A stretch of 64,000 bases of DNA, taken from contig NZ_JIAW01000014.1 in the NCBI RefSeq assembly GCF_000620625.1, forward strand, positions 124,001 through 188,000, in the 5' to 3' direction. The notes under the pieces are model-generated. The model saw only the letters and a list, made by a program, of their open reading frames with translations, was not told the origin of the DNA and ran no database searches. The stretch is from Mycobacterium sp. URHB0044 (GTDB taxonomy: Bacteria; Actinomycetota; Actinomycetes; Mycobacteriales; Mycobacteriaceae). The position numbers were made by a program, and so were the translations under genes. Positions 25,395 to 33,709 of this stretch are shown here, one piece after another (the first letter of the stretch is position 1; each line of letters begins with the position of its first letter).

Positions 25395-25852
25395 ACGCGT
25401 TCGAGGTAGAAGTAGAAGTAGCGCCCGGCATCGAGCACGTGCTTGCCGTTCATGATGCCCATGACCGCGCCGTCGTCGATCTTCTTGAAGTGGTCGTGAA
25501 TGGGCTGGCCGTCGTAGACCATGGTCGCGGTCGCCTCGCCGCGGAACTCCTCGAGCCAGAGGCTGGCCTCGCCCTTGCCCATTTCGACGTTGGAGAACTT
25601 GTTGCCGTCGTCGTCGAGGCAGACGAGCGGCTTGACGTCGGCCGCGGAGGTGAAGGTCTTGCCGAACCACTTGGCCTTGGCCAGACCGCCGTTCATCATG
25701 TGGCCGGTGATGAACTCGCCGCCCTTCCATTCGCCGATCATGTCGGCGACGGTGGCCGGTCCCAGCGAGGCCCAGAACTCGTCGAGTTCCGCATCGGGAA
25801 TCTGCTGGGCGCGTTGCTTGAGCTCGCTGAAGAGGTTCCGTGATTCCGTCAT
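25391..25852 (-). CDS. GXWXG/DUF4334 protein
   Basis: This 153-residue protein has an N-terminal GEWKGGEF segment (GXWXG domain) and a C-terminal DUF4334-type part with KHVLDAGRYFYFYLER. The family is small, cytoplasmic and of unknown function. The start ATG at 25852 overlaps the end of hisC2 by four bases, which indicates translational coupling. The 3' end overlaps the convergent Rv3773c-like gene by four bases. Confidence 0.82.
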   Translation of the reverse strand: MTESRNLFSELKQRAQQIPDAELDEFWASLGPATVADMIGEWKGGEFITGHMMNGGLAKAKWFGKTFTSAADVKPLVCLDDDGNKFSNVEMGKGEASLWLEEFRGEATATMVYDGQPIHDHFKKIDDGAVMGIMNGKHVLDAGRYFYFYLERV

Positions 25853-26904
25853 CGTTCGGCGATCCAGCGAGTGGCGAATTCGAGAAAGGCGTCGTTCTCG
25901 TGCGGGGCGGCGACGGTGACGCGGACGCCGTCGTCGCCGTAGGGGCGGACGATCACGCGGCTGTTCGCCGAGTCGTTGGCGAATTCCTGGGCGCGACCGG
26001 GAAGCGGTAGCCACACGAAGTTGGCCTGGGACGGCGGCACGGTGTACCCGGCGTCGCGCAGGGCTGCGGTGACGCGGGCGCGTTCTGCGACGACGGCATC
26101 GGTGCGGGCCAGTAGCTCGTCGGCGGCGTCGAGGGAGGCGATGGCCGCGGCCTGCGAGATGCTCGTCGCGGTGAACGGGACGTACACCTTGCTCAGCGCG
26201 GTGATGATGTCAGGATCGCCCACCGCGTACCCGATGCGCAGCCCGGCGAGCCCGTAGGCCTTCGAGAACGTCCGCAGCACAACGACATTGCTGTGGGCGC
26301 GGACCAGCCCGAAGCTGTCGGGCAGCAGCCCGTCGCGGATGTACTCCACGTACGCCTCGTCGAGCACGATGAGGATGTCCGACGGCACCGCGGCGACGAA
26401 CCGGGCCAGGGCGTCGGGGTCGACGACGGTACTGGTCGGGTTGTTCGGGTTGCAGATGAAGATCAGCCGGGTCCGGTCGGTGACCGCGGCCAGCATCGCG
26501 TCGAGGTCGTGGGTGTGATCGGTCAGCGGCACCTGCACCGGCGTCGCACCCGCGGTGCGGACCTGCAGCGGATAGATCTCGAAGCTGCGCCAGCCGAACA
26601 TCACCTCGTCGCCCACCGACGCGGTGATCTGGATCAGCTGCTGGCACAGACTGACCGAGCCGCAGCCCACCGAGATGTGCTCGGGCGCGAAGTCGACATG
26701 CTTGGCCAGGCGGTCGCGCAGTTCGACGTAGCCGTTGTCCGGGTAGCGGTTGATGTTGTCCACGGCGCGGTCGATCGCGGCGCGCACGCTGGGCAGTGGA
26801 CCGTCGATCGTCTCGTTGCTGGCGATCTTGATGGCGCCGGGCACGGTCTTGCCCGGCGCGTAGGCAGGCAGATCGGCCAGCTCGGGGCGCAGGCGGGCAG
26901 TCAC
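25849..26904 (-). CDS. hisC2: HisC2 / aromatic amino acid aminotransferase (Rv3772)
   Basis: This 351-residue class I/II aminotransferase has the PLP lysine in TFSKAYGLAGLRIGY, the substrate arginine near the C-terminus (VIVRPYGDDGVRV) and NPNNPTS. The M. tuberculosis ortholog Rv3772 is called HisC2 and has been described as a phenylalanine/aromatic aminotransferase. The start is GTG at 26904. It is followed by the DUF4334 gene with a four-base overlap. Confidence 0.9.
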   Translation of the reverse strand: MTARLRPELADLPAYAPGKTVPGAIKIASNETIDGPLPSVRAAIDRAVDNINRYPDNGYVELRDRLAKHVDFAPEHISVGCGSVSLCQQLIQITASVGDEVMFGWRSFEIYPLQVRTAGATPVQVPLTDHTHDLDAMLAAVTDRTRLIFICNPNNPTSTVVDPDALARFVAAVPSDILIVLDEAYVEYIRDGLLPDSFGLVRAHSNVVVLRTFSKAYGLAGLRIGYAVGDPDIITALSKVYVPFTATSISQAAAIASLDAADELLARTDAVVAERARVTAALRDAGYTVPPSQANFVWLPLPGRAQEFANDSANSRVIVRPYGDDGVRVTVAAPHENDAFLEFATRWIAER

Positions 26905-26996
26905 CCGGACAGTCTAGGCGGGCGCCGGGACGTGGCCCGACGCGCGCTTTGCCTTCCCGTCACCTGGCTGTGTACGCTTCTGCCTCGGATCGTTCA

Positions 26997-27085
26997 GGAG
27001 GCGTGCCAGAGCGGCCGAATGGGACTCACTGCTAATGAGTTGTCCCTCTTAAAGGGGACCGGAGGTTCAAATCCTCTCGCCTCCG
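26997..27085 (+). tRNA. tRNA-Ser(GCU)
   Basis: The acceptor stem GGAGGCG pairs with CGCCTCC; the discriminator is G at 27085 and CCA is not encoded. The anticodon stem ACTCA/TGAGT encloses loop CTGCTAA with anticodon GCT. A long variable arm with CCCTCTTAAAGGGG supports serine. Confidence 0.95.
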
Positions 27086-27123
27086 CCGCTGCTGACCTGC
27101 GTCAGTGCGAAAATTTAATACAT

Positions 27124-27196
27124 GCGCCCGTAGCTCAACGGATAGAGCATCTGACTACGGATCAGAAGGTTAGGGGTTCGAATCCCTTCGGGCGCA
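27124..27196 (+). tRNA. tRNA-Arg(ACG)
   Basis: The acceptor stem GCGCCCG pairs with CGGGCGC; the discriminator is A and CCA is not encoded. Anticodon loop CTACGGA between TCTGA and TCAGA gives anticodon ACG. The 3' half (27162-27196) is antisense to the last codons of the convergent hydrolase-cyclase gene. Confidence 0.95.
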
Positions 27197-28574
27197 CTCT
27201 CGTGTTCGCATCGACGAGCACTTCGTGCACTGCATCGTGCTCGCCGACGGGGGCGAACACCCGCCACTCCGACGGCACGCCCTTCAGGACGTGCGTCCCG
27301 CGGTCCTGGAACGTAATCCCGGAGCCGTTGACCAGATCCTTCACCGTGCTGGACACCAGAACCTCTCCTGCGTTCGCGAGCGCTGCGATGCGCGCACCGA
27401 TGTGGACGGCGATGCCACCGATGTCGTCGCCACGCAGTTCGCACTCGCCGGTGTGCAGACCGCTGCGGACGTCGACACCCGCCTCGGGCATGTGCGCAGC
27501 CAGCGCGGTGGCGCACCGAACGGCTCGGGTGGGGCCGTCGAACGTCGCGAGGAAGCCGTCGCCGGTGTGCTTGATCTCGCGACCCTGAAACCGGGCGATC
27601 TCGGCGCGGGTGATCCGGTCGTGCCGCTCGAGCACCTCACGCCAGCGGCGGTCGCCAAGGTGGGCCGCTTGTGTCGTGGAATCGACGATGTCGGTGAACA
27701 TCACCGTGGCCAGAACCCGATCCGGCGGCGGCTCGTGACGCTGCCCGGTGAGGAATTCCTCCACCTCGCCGGTGATCGCCCTGAAGTCGCCGACCGACGG
27801 GAAGTGGTCGATGCCGTCGAGTTCGACGATGCGTGCCATGGGGATGCCCGCTGCGAGCTCCCTCGCGAACTCGACCGGAATCGCGTCGTCCCTGCGATGC
27901 AGGACGAGGGTCGGGACGCGAACGCTTCCGAGGACGTCGCGAACGTCGATCTTCGTCAGCACCGCGGCCCACGTGAGGAGGGCCATCTTCGGGCTCATGC
28001 TTGTCCGTTCGAACACCGCGACGGCTCTGCGATAGAGGGGGTCTCGACTGTGACTCGGCGCCGCCCAATCGATGGTGCCGCCCTCGCCCCAGTGGTCGAT
28101 CGACGTCCGAAGCTGGCTCGCCAGCCGCAGCCACTTCGCCCTGCCGGGCGAGCCGTCGTCGTCGAGGGACCCGTTCGCATACGTGCCGTAGAGGACCAGC
28201 GCGCGGACGCGCTCCGGGTAACTGGCGGCAACGACGATGCTGATGGGCCCACCCTCGGAGAAGCCGAACAGCGCGGGCCGGTCGCAATGCGTGGCATCCA
28301 TCACCGCGAGCAGGTCGTCCGAGCGGCTCTCCAGCGTCGGCACCCCGTCGACGGGGTCGGACAGACCGGTGCCGAGCTTGTCGTACAGAACCACTCGGGC
28401 GAATGAACTGAGTTCGCCGACGAACGCCGCCCAGTTGGTATCGCTCCACATGAAGTCGACGTGGGAAAGCCAGCCGGGAACGACCACCAAGTCCATCGGA
28501 CCGTCGCCAACCACCTGGTAGGCGAGGTCTCCGTTCGGCCCCTTCGCGTAGCGGGTCTCTGGCTGGGTGACCAT
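27162..28574 (-). CDS. Alpha/beta hydrolase fused to class III nucleotide cyclase
   Basis: This 470-residue protein has an N-terminal alpha/beta hydrolase (about residues 12-275, nucleophile in GFSEGG) and a C-terminal class III adenylate/guanylate cyclase domain (about 288-450, with VMFTDIVDST and HTGDGFLATF supplying the two metal aspartates). Mycobacteria have several such fusions; the hydrolase part is thought to act as a ligand or ester sensor. The start is ATG at 28574 (MVTQPETR). The stop lies inside the convergent tRNA-Arg, so the last 11 or so residues (ending RPKGFEPLTF) are encoded by tRNA antisense. Confidence 0.88.
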   Translation of the reverse strand: MVTQPETRYAKGPNGDLAYQVVGDGPMDLVVVPGWLSHVDFMWSDTNWAAFVGELSSFARVVLYDKLGTGLSDPVDGVPTLESRSDDLLAVMDATHCDRPALFGFSEGGPISIVVAASYPERVRALVLYGTYANGSLDDDGSPGRAKWLRLASQLRTSIDHWGEGGTIDWAAPSHSRDPLYRRAVAVFERTSMSPKMALLTWAAVLTKIDVRDVLGSVRVPTLVLHRRDDAIPVEFARELAAGIPMARIVELDGIDHFPSVGDFRAITGEVEEFLTGQRHEPPPDRVLATVMFTDIVDSTTQAAHLGDRRWREVLERHDRITRAEIARFQGREIKHTGDGFLATFDGPTRAVRCATALAAHMPEAGVDVRSGLHTGECELRGDDIGGIAVHIGARIAALANAGEVLVSSTVKDLVNGSGITFQDRGTHVLKGVPSEWRVFAPVGEHDAVHEVLVDANTRVRPKGFEPLTF

Positions 28575-28679
28575 CCGTCTCAGTGTCCCACCCGCGACGA
28601 TCGACGACGAGGGCTTTGCCACCGCTAATCTTGTCGACCGATGTTCCCGGGCTGCCCCACCGCGGGGCAGGATGGCCCT

Positions 28680-29078
28680 ATGACACCCACGGTGATCCAG
28701 CGCTGGATCGACATCATCGACAGCGATCCCTCCGACGGCCGCCTCGGCGAACTGGACGGCCTGCTGGCCGAGGACGCGGTGTTCTACTCGCCGGCCGTCT
28801 TCACGCCGCAGGAGGGACGCGCCAAGACGGCGATGTACCTGCGGGCGGCCGCGAAGATGTTCGCAGGAACGGACTTTCACTACGTCGGGCAGTGGTTCGC
28901 CGGGCGGTCGGCCGTGCTGGAGTTCGCCGCCACCATCGACGGCATCTACGTCAACGGCGTCGACATGATCGAGTGGAACGACGACGATCGGATCGTGTCG
29001 TTCAAGGTGATGATGCGGCCGTTCAAGGGCCTGCAGGTGATCATGCCGAAGATGGCCGAGTTGCTGCAGTCGGCTTGA
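28680..29078 (+). CDS. SnoaL/NTF2-like protein
   Basis: This 132-residue protein has an NTF2-like cone fold pattern: a first helix with IQRWIDIIDS, a strand AVFYSPAVF, and the closing strands AATIDGIYVNGVDMIEWN and IVSFKVMMRPFKGLQV. Members are small-molecule isomerases or hydrolases, or have no known activity. ATG at 28680 is preferred to the upstream ATG at 28641. Its stop overlaps the start of the phosphoesterase gene (TGATG), so the two are coupled. Confidence 0.8.
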   Translation: MTPTVIQRWIDIIDSDPSDGRLGELDGLLAEDAVFYSPAVFTPQEGRAKTAMYLRAAAKMFAGTDFHYVGQWFAGRSAVLEFAATIDGIYVNGVDMIEWNDDDRIVSFKVMMRPFKGLQVIMPKMAELLQSA

Positions 29079-29569
29079 TGCGTCTGCTGCTCGTCGCCGA
29101 CACTCACGTCCCCAAGCGGGCACGTGACATGCCGGCCGTGGTGTGGGACGAGGTGGCTCGCGTCGACGTTGTGCTGCATGCCGGTGACTGGGTGGTGCCC
29201 TCGCTGCTCGACGAGTTGGAGGCGCGCGCGAAACGTCTGGTCGCCTGCTGGGGCAACAACGACGGCGACGAGCTGCGTCGCCGGTTGCCCGAACGCGCCG
29301 ACGTGACGCTCGGCGGGCTGCGATTCACCGTCGTGCACGAGACGGGAGCGTCCGGCGGGCGCGACGAGCGCATGGCCCGGCTGTACCCCGACACCGACGT
29401 GTTGGTGTTCGGGCACAGCCACATCCCGTGGGACGCGACCGCACGGAGTGGCCTGCGTCTGCTCAACCCGGGCTCGCCCACCGACCGCAGGCGCCAGCCG
29501 TTCTGCACCTACATGACGGCGACGGTCTCCGACGGAGTGCTCGACGAGGTGACGCTGCACCGTGTCTGA
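29078..29569 (+). CDS. YfcE/MJ0936-type metallophosphoesterase
   Basis: This 163-residue calcineurin-like phosphoesterase has metal-binding motifs in order: VADTHVP (D-x-H), HAGDWV (G-D), GNNDGD (G-N-N-D), VVHE and FGHSHIP (G-H-x-H). All are present, so it should be an active phosphodiesterase. The start ATG at 29078 overlaps the previous stop, and its end overlaps the YjbR-like gene by eight bases, which makes a tight three-gene operon. The substrate is unknown. Confidence 0.88.
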   Translation: MRLLLVADTHVPKRARDMPAVVWDEVARVDVVLHAGDWVVPSLLDELEARAKRLVACWGNNDGDELRRRLPERADVTLGGLRFTVVHETGASGGRDERMARLYPDTDVLVFGHSHIPWDATARSGLRLLNPGSPTDRRRQPFCTYMTATVSDGVLDEVTLHRV

Positions 29570-29960
29570 CCGCCCCGCCAAGGTCGCCGACGTACATCGG
29601 CTCGCCGCCGCGATGCCTCACGTCACCCGCATCGAAGGACCCAAGGGCAACGCCATCTACCAGGTCGGCGGCAAGTCGTTCGTGTTCTTCCGCAACCCAC
29701 GCAAGGACGCGCCCTTTCCCGACGTCATCGTGATCTGGGTGGAGTCCGAGGCCGACAAGGTGGCCCTGGTGCAGGATCCCGACTCACCGTTCTTCACCAC
29801 CGACCACTTCAACGGCCATCCGTCGGTCCTGGTGCGGGGCAGCGAACTCCACCGCATCGGGGTCGACGAGCTGGCCGAGGTGATCCAGGACGCCTGGCTG
29901 TCGCGAGCCTCGAAGCGACGCGGTGAGCAGTGGCTGGCGGGCCGGAAACTCGTGGAATGA
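29562..29960 (+). CDS. MmcQ/YjbR-family protein
   Basis: This 132-residue protein of the MmcQ/YjbR fold (double-wing DNA-binding-like) has the family features of a start with LAAAMPHVTR.EG and a middle with KSFVFFRN. The start is GTG at 29562. Despite the DNA-binding-like fold, no function is established for the family. It is translationally coupled to the phosphoesterase. Confidence 0.82.
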   Translation: MSDRPAKVADVHRLAAAMPHVTRIEGPKGNAIYQVGGKSFVFFRNPRKDAPFPDVIVIWVESEADKVALVQDPDSPFFTTDHFNGHPSVLVRGSELHRIGVDELAEVIQDAWLSRASKRRGEQWLAGRKLVE

Positions 29961-30028
29961 GTTGGTTTCTGGCCATCGTGTACGGGTAGCCGTCGGCTGT
30001 CCGATCCGAAGACCCTTGGAGGTACATG

Positions 30029-30253
30029 ATGGCAACTGGAGAAACCGGATTCGACGATGTGTCGTTCGACCTGATCTCGGTGCAGTATCACTCGCTGAAG
30101 GCCGGCCACGACTACGGGCAGTACGTCCGTGATGCCAAGAACGCAGGCCGTGACGACATCGCGTCGTTCTTCGAAGAGGTCATGAAACAGGACTCCGAGC
30201 GCGGGCAGCGCTGCCACGAATTCTTGAGGGAACTCAGCAGCAGTTCACGCTAG
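30029..30253 (+). CDS. Small helical protein, ferritin-hairpin-like
   Basis: This 74-residue protein is preceded by GGAGG six bases before ATG at 30029. It is two helices: SVQYHSLKAGHDYGQYVRDA and DIASFFEEVMKQDSERGQRC, ending in HEFLREL. The E...D..RG..CH spacing resembles one hairpin of rubrerythrin/ferritin-like proteins and the short encapsulated type, but only one candidate metal-binding set is visible. It could be a dimerising iron or stress protein. Function unknown. Confidence 0.7.
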   Translation: MATGETGFDDVSFDLISVQYHSLKAGHDYGQYVRDAKNAGRDDIASFFEEVMKQDSERGQRCHEFLRELSSSSR

Positions 30254-31563
30254 GCGGCGGCACCGGGCACCGGCTGCACCTTCAGCGTGCGGCCGGTGCG
30301 CTTCCGGTAGACGACCTCGAATACGAAGCTCAGTACCAGCACCGCCAGCAGCGTGACCCACGTGCTCGCCGGCCCGGTGTGGACGGTGTAGCCGAGCAAC
30401 AGGGCGAAGAGCGCCGCGTTCAGCGCCACCGCGAGTACCAGCAGCGAGCGCTTGGCGCCGGTCTCGCGGTGCACCCGCAGATGCCCGGCGCTGACCGTGC
30501 CGTACACGATCAGAAACGCCAGGCTGGCCATCGAACCCACCGCCGACAGCGGGAAGAACGCGACGAACAATGCGGTCAATACCGCGGCGACGAGCATGCC
30601 GACGGTGCCGCCCCGCCACACGCCACCGGTGAAATCCCTTGGCAATTCGCCAGATTTCGCGACCATGAAGGCCAGGTTCGCGTCGCCGTACATGGTGGCG
30701 TTGACCCCGGATGCGGTGGCCATCAGTGCCGCGATCCCGATCACGACGAAGCCGACGTGCCCCATCGCCGCGAGTCCCGCCTCCGACAGCACGTGTCCCT
30801 GGCTGGCGTCCATCGCGGGCAGGCTCAACGTCATCACCACCACCGTGCTGATCACGACGTAGACCACCACCACGATGGCCAACGCCGAGAACATCGCGCG
30901 CGGCAGCTCCCTCGCCGGGTCGCGCATGTCCCCGGCGGAGTTGGTCACCACACCGAAGCCCTCGTACGTCACGTAGAGCAGGCCCGCGGCGAACAGGATG
31001 CCGAGCCAGTGGTGGTCGCCGTTGTCGGTCAAACGAGCGGGATCGGCCTTGATCAGGCCGAGCACCGCGAACATCGCCAGGATGACCAATTCGACGGTGA
31101 CGACGATCGATTCGGCCCGGCCCACCAGTTTGGAGCCCACCATGTTGATCAACACCACCACGGCGATCAGCCCGATCCCGATGAGCTTGCCCGACCAGGC
31201 GGGCGTCTCCCACGGCAGCAGCGCCCGGGCGTAGCCGGCGAAGCCCGCGCAGTAGAGCGCCATCGCGATGATCCAGCCGAGGAACTGAAAGACGTTGAGG
31301 CCGCCCGCAATCACCCCGTCGCCGAAGCATTGGATGAGGAATTGCGCGGCGCCGCCCCGGCTCGGATAGCGCGCGCCCAGCTTGGCGTAGGAGTAGACGC
31401 TGAAGACGGTCACCACGCCACCGACGAGGAATGCGACGGGCAGCCATACGCCTGCCGTCGTCGACGCCAAACCCAGCAGCGTGTACAGCCCGGCGCCCAT
31501 CATCCCGCCGACGCCGATCGCGGTCGCGCTCGCAGCGGTGATCGAGCCGGATGATGTGGTCAT
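30250..31563 (-). CDS. APC-family amino acid permease
   Basis: This 437-residue protein has 12 predicted membrane helices and the APC start IGVGGMMGAGLYTLLG (the glycine-rich unwound part of helix 1). It is probably a proton-coupled amino acid transporter in the inner membrane. ATG at 31563 was chosen because the much longer frame to 33564 is antisense to the alkylsulfatase gene. The 3' end overlaps the convergent small gene by four bases. The substrate cannot be predicted. Confidence 0.88.
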   Translation of the reverse strand: MTTSSGSITAASATAIGVGGMMGAGLYTLLGLASTTAGVWLPVAFLVGGVVTVFSVYSYAKLGARYPSRGGAAQFLIQCFGDGVIAGGLNVFQFLGWIIAMALYCAGFAGYARALLPWETPAWSGKLIGIGLIAVVVLINMVGSKLVGRAESIVVTVELVILAMFAVLGLIKADPARLTDNGDHHWLGILFAAGLLYVTYEGFGVVTNSAGDMRDPARELPRAMFSALAIVVVVYVVISTVVVMTLSLPAMDASQGHVLSEAGLAAMGHVGFVVIGIAALMATASGVNATMYGDANLAFMVAKSGELPRDFTGGVWRGGTVGMLVAAVLTALFVAFFPLSAVGSMASLAFLIVYGTVSAGHLRVHRETGAKRSLLVLAVALNAALFALLLGYTVHTGPASTWVTLLAVLVLSFVFEVVYRKRTGRTLKVQPVPGAAA

Positions 31564-31644
31564 CGCGGTCAGCTTCCCACACGATGGGATGAACATCGCG
31601 CCGATCCGCTCCGGCCGCGCCATGCGGGTGGCAATGTCGTTTGC

Positions 31645-33534
31645 ATGGAACAGAAGCCGCCCACTGCCGTCATCGAATCCGCGCACGCGCAGCACCGCGA
31701 CGGCTTTCCGTTCGAGGACACCCGCGACTTCGCCGATGCCGACCGCGGCTTCATCGGCGCGATGCAACCTTGCGTGGTGAAGGCCGCCGACGGGCGGGTG
31801 GTGTGGGACAACGACGTCTACGGCTTCCTGTCCGACGCCGACCCCGAACACGCACCTTCCACCGTGCATCCCAGCCTGTGGCGGCAGTCGACGCTGTGCG
31901 CCAAGCAGGGCCTGTACGAGGTGGTCGAAGGCGTCTACCAGGTTCGTGGCCTGGACCTGTCCAACGTCAGCTTCATCGAGGGCGACACGGGCGTCATCGT
32001 CATCGACCCCTTGGTGTGCACTGAGACCGCGGCAGCGGCGCTGGCGCTCTACCGTGCCCACCGCGGGGACCGTACCGTCGTCGCCGTCATCTACACCCAC
32101 AGCCACGTCGACCACTTCGGCGGCGTGCTCGGCGTGACGAGCCAAGCCGACGTCGACGCTGGCAAGGTCGTGGTGCTGGCGCCCGAGGGTTTCATCGAGC
32201 ATGCCGTGCAGGAAAACGTCTACGCCGGAACGGCAATGGCGCGGCGGGCGTCCTACATGTACGGCACGGTGCTGGCCCGCGGTGCGCGAGGACAGGTCGG
32301 CTGTGGCCTGGGACAGACGCCGTCGACGGGCGAGGTCGCGGTCATCGTGCCGACCCTCGACATCACCACGACCGGCGAGACGCACACCATCGACGGCGTC
32401 GAGATCGAGTTCCAGATGGCCCCGGGCACGGAGGCGCCCGCCGAGATGCACTTCTACTTCCCGCGCTACCGGGCGCTGTGCATGGCCGAGAACGCCACCC
32501 ACAACCTGCACAACCTGCTGACGCTGCGCGGTGCCCTGGTGCGTGATCCGCACGGCTGGTCGGGCTATCTCACCGAGGCCATCGACGCGTTCACCGACCG
32601 CACCGACGTGGTGTTCGCATCGCATCACTGGCCGACGTGGGGCAAGGACCGGATCGTGGAATACCTTTCGCTGCAACGGGATCTGTACGCCTACTTGCAT
32701 GACCAGACGTTGCGGCTGCTCAGCCAGGGCTACACCGGCACCGAGATCGCCGAGAACTTCGAGATGCCGCCCGCGCTGCACCGGGCGTGGCACACGCACG
32801 GCTATTACGGGTCGGTGAGCCACAACGTCAAGGCGGTCTACCAGCGCTACATGGGCTGGTTCGACGGCAACCCCGCACGGTTGTGGCCGCACCCGCCGGA
32901 GGCGATCGGACCGCGCTACGTCGAGGCGATGGGTGGCATCGAGCGCGTCGTCGAACTTGCGCAACGAGCGTTCGACGACGGCGACTTTCGCTGGGCCGCA
33001 ACGCTCCTCGACCACGCGACGTTCACCGACACCGCGCATGCCGGAGTGCGTGAGCTGTACGCCGACACCCTGGAGCAGTTGGCGTACGGCGCCGAGAACG
33101 CGACGTGGCGCAACTTCTTCCTGGCCGGTACCACCGAACTGCGCGAGGGCAACTTCGGCACGCCCGGCCAGACGACGTCGCTGTCGCTGGTGTCGCAGTT
33201 GACGCCCGAGCAGCTCTTCGACAGCTTTGCGATCAGCATCAACGGGCCGAAGGCATGGGATCTCGACATCACCCTCGACGTGACGTTCACCGACGTCGCG
33301 ACCAACTACCGGCTGACGCTGCGCAACGGCGTACTGGTGCACCGCAAGGCGCCCGCCGACGCGGCGACGGCGTTGGCCACCATCACGCTGGCCAACAAGC
33401 TGCGGCTGCTGATGTTCGCCGCGGGGGACACCACGTCGCCCGGCATCGACGTCGCCGGTGATGCCAACGCACTGCCGTCGCTCATGGGGGTGCTCGACCG
33501 GCCCGACCCGAACTTCAACATCGTCACGCCGTAG
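31645..33534 (+). CDS. Alkyl sulfatase, metallo-beta-lactamase type (Rv3762c)
   Basis: This 629-residue type III alkylsulfatase of the SdsA1/BDS1 class has the N-terminal metallo-beta-lactamase domain with THSHVDHFGG (151-160), a central helical dimerisation part and a C-terminal SCP2-like lipid-binding domain (about 500-629). It hydrolyses primary or secondary alkyl sulfate esters and so can scavenge sulfate and fatty alcohols. It is an ortholog by length and order of Rv3762c. The start is ATG at 31645. Confidence 0.9.
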   Translation: MEQKPPTAVIESAHAQHRDGFPFEDTRDFADADRGFIGAMQPCVVKAADGRVVWDNDVYGFLSDADPEHAPSTVHPSLWRQSTLCAKQGLYEVVEGVYQVRGLDLSNVSFIEGDTGVIVIDPLVCTETAAAALALYRAHRGDRTVVAVIYTHSHVDHFGGVLGVTSQADVDAGKVVVLAPEGFIEHAVQENVYAGTAMARRASYMYGTVLARGARGQVGCGLGQTPSTGEVAVIVPTLDITTTGETHTIDGVEIEFQMAPGTEAPAEMHFYFPRYRALCMAENATHNLHNLLTLRGALVRDPHGWSGYLTEAIDAFTDRTDVVFASHHWPTWGKDRIVEYLSLQRDLYAYLHDQTLRLLSQGYTGTEIAENFEMPPALHRAWHTHGYYGSVSHNVKAVYQRYMGWFDGNPARLWPHPPEAIGPRYVEAMGGIERVVELAQRAFDDGDFRWAATLLDHATFTDTAHAGVRELYADTLEQLAYGAENATWRNFFLAGTTELREGNFGTPGQTTSLSLVSQLTPEQLFDSFAISINGPKAWDLDITLDVTFTDVATNYRLTLRNGVLVHRKAPADAATALATITLANKLRLLMFAAGDTTSPGIDVAGDANALPSLMGVLDRPDPNFNIVTP

Positions 33535-33541
33535 GGAAGCG

Positions 33542-33600
33542 TCGACTCTGCGTCCTGGGCGCATTCGTGCGAGTGGCCCCCGCCGCCAACGCAGAGTCGA
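33542..33600. repeat. Perfect 12-bp inverted repeat, 35-nt loop
   Basis: TCGACTCTGCGT at 33542-33553 is repeated in inverse as ACGCAGAGTCGA at 33589-33600. It lies between two convergent genes, just after the alkylsulfatase stop. It may act as a transcription terminator for one or both genes, or be a copy of a dispersed intergenic palindrome. Confidence 0.7.
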
Positions 33601-33614
33601 GTGGGTGCCTTTTC

Positions 33615-33669
33615 CCGCCTAGCAGCGACTTTCGGCAAGGGCAGCCCGAAAAGTCGCTGATAGGTGGGC
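33615..33669. repeat. Second long imperfect inverted repeat
   Basis: The left arm at about 33615-33635 (CCGCCTAGCAGCGACTTTCGG) pairs with the right arm at about 33646-33668, whose inverse reads CACCTATCAGCGACTTTTCGG, with two mismatches and one bulge. The core AGCGACTT is perfect. Together with the adjacent inverted repeat it fills most of the 175-base convergent gap. Function, terminator or repeat element, is open. Confidence 0.6.
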
Positions 33670-33709
33670 AATTCGTGTGCCCACTATCCGGCGGGCGGGT
33701 TCTCGAGAA

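Noticed and set aside
26293..27588. Plus-strand frame over hisC2, both tRNAs and the cyclase
   Set aside because: It crosses two tRNA genes and is antisense to two clear genes.
30250..33564. Minus-strand open frame of over 1100 codons
   Set aside because: Only the part from 31563 down is the permease. The upstream part is antisense to the alkylsulfatase, which has all family motifs, and its translation is Arg/His/Val-rich as expected for a shadow.
33535..33709. CRISPR-like array from repeated palindromes
   Set aside because: There are only two different inverted repeats, no regular spacing and no cas genes.
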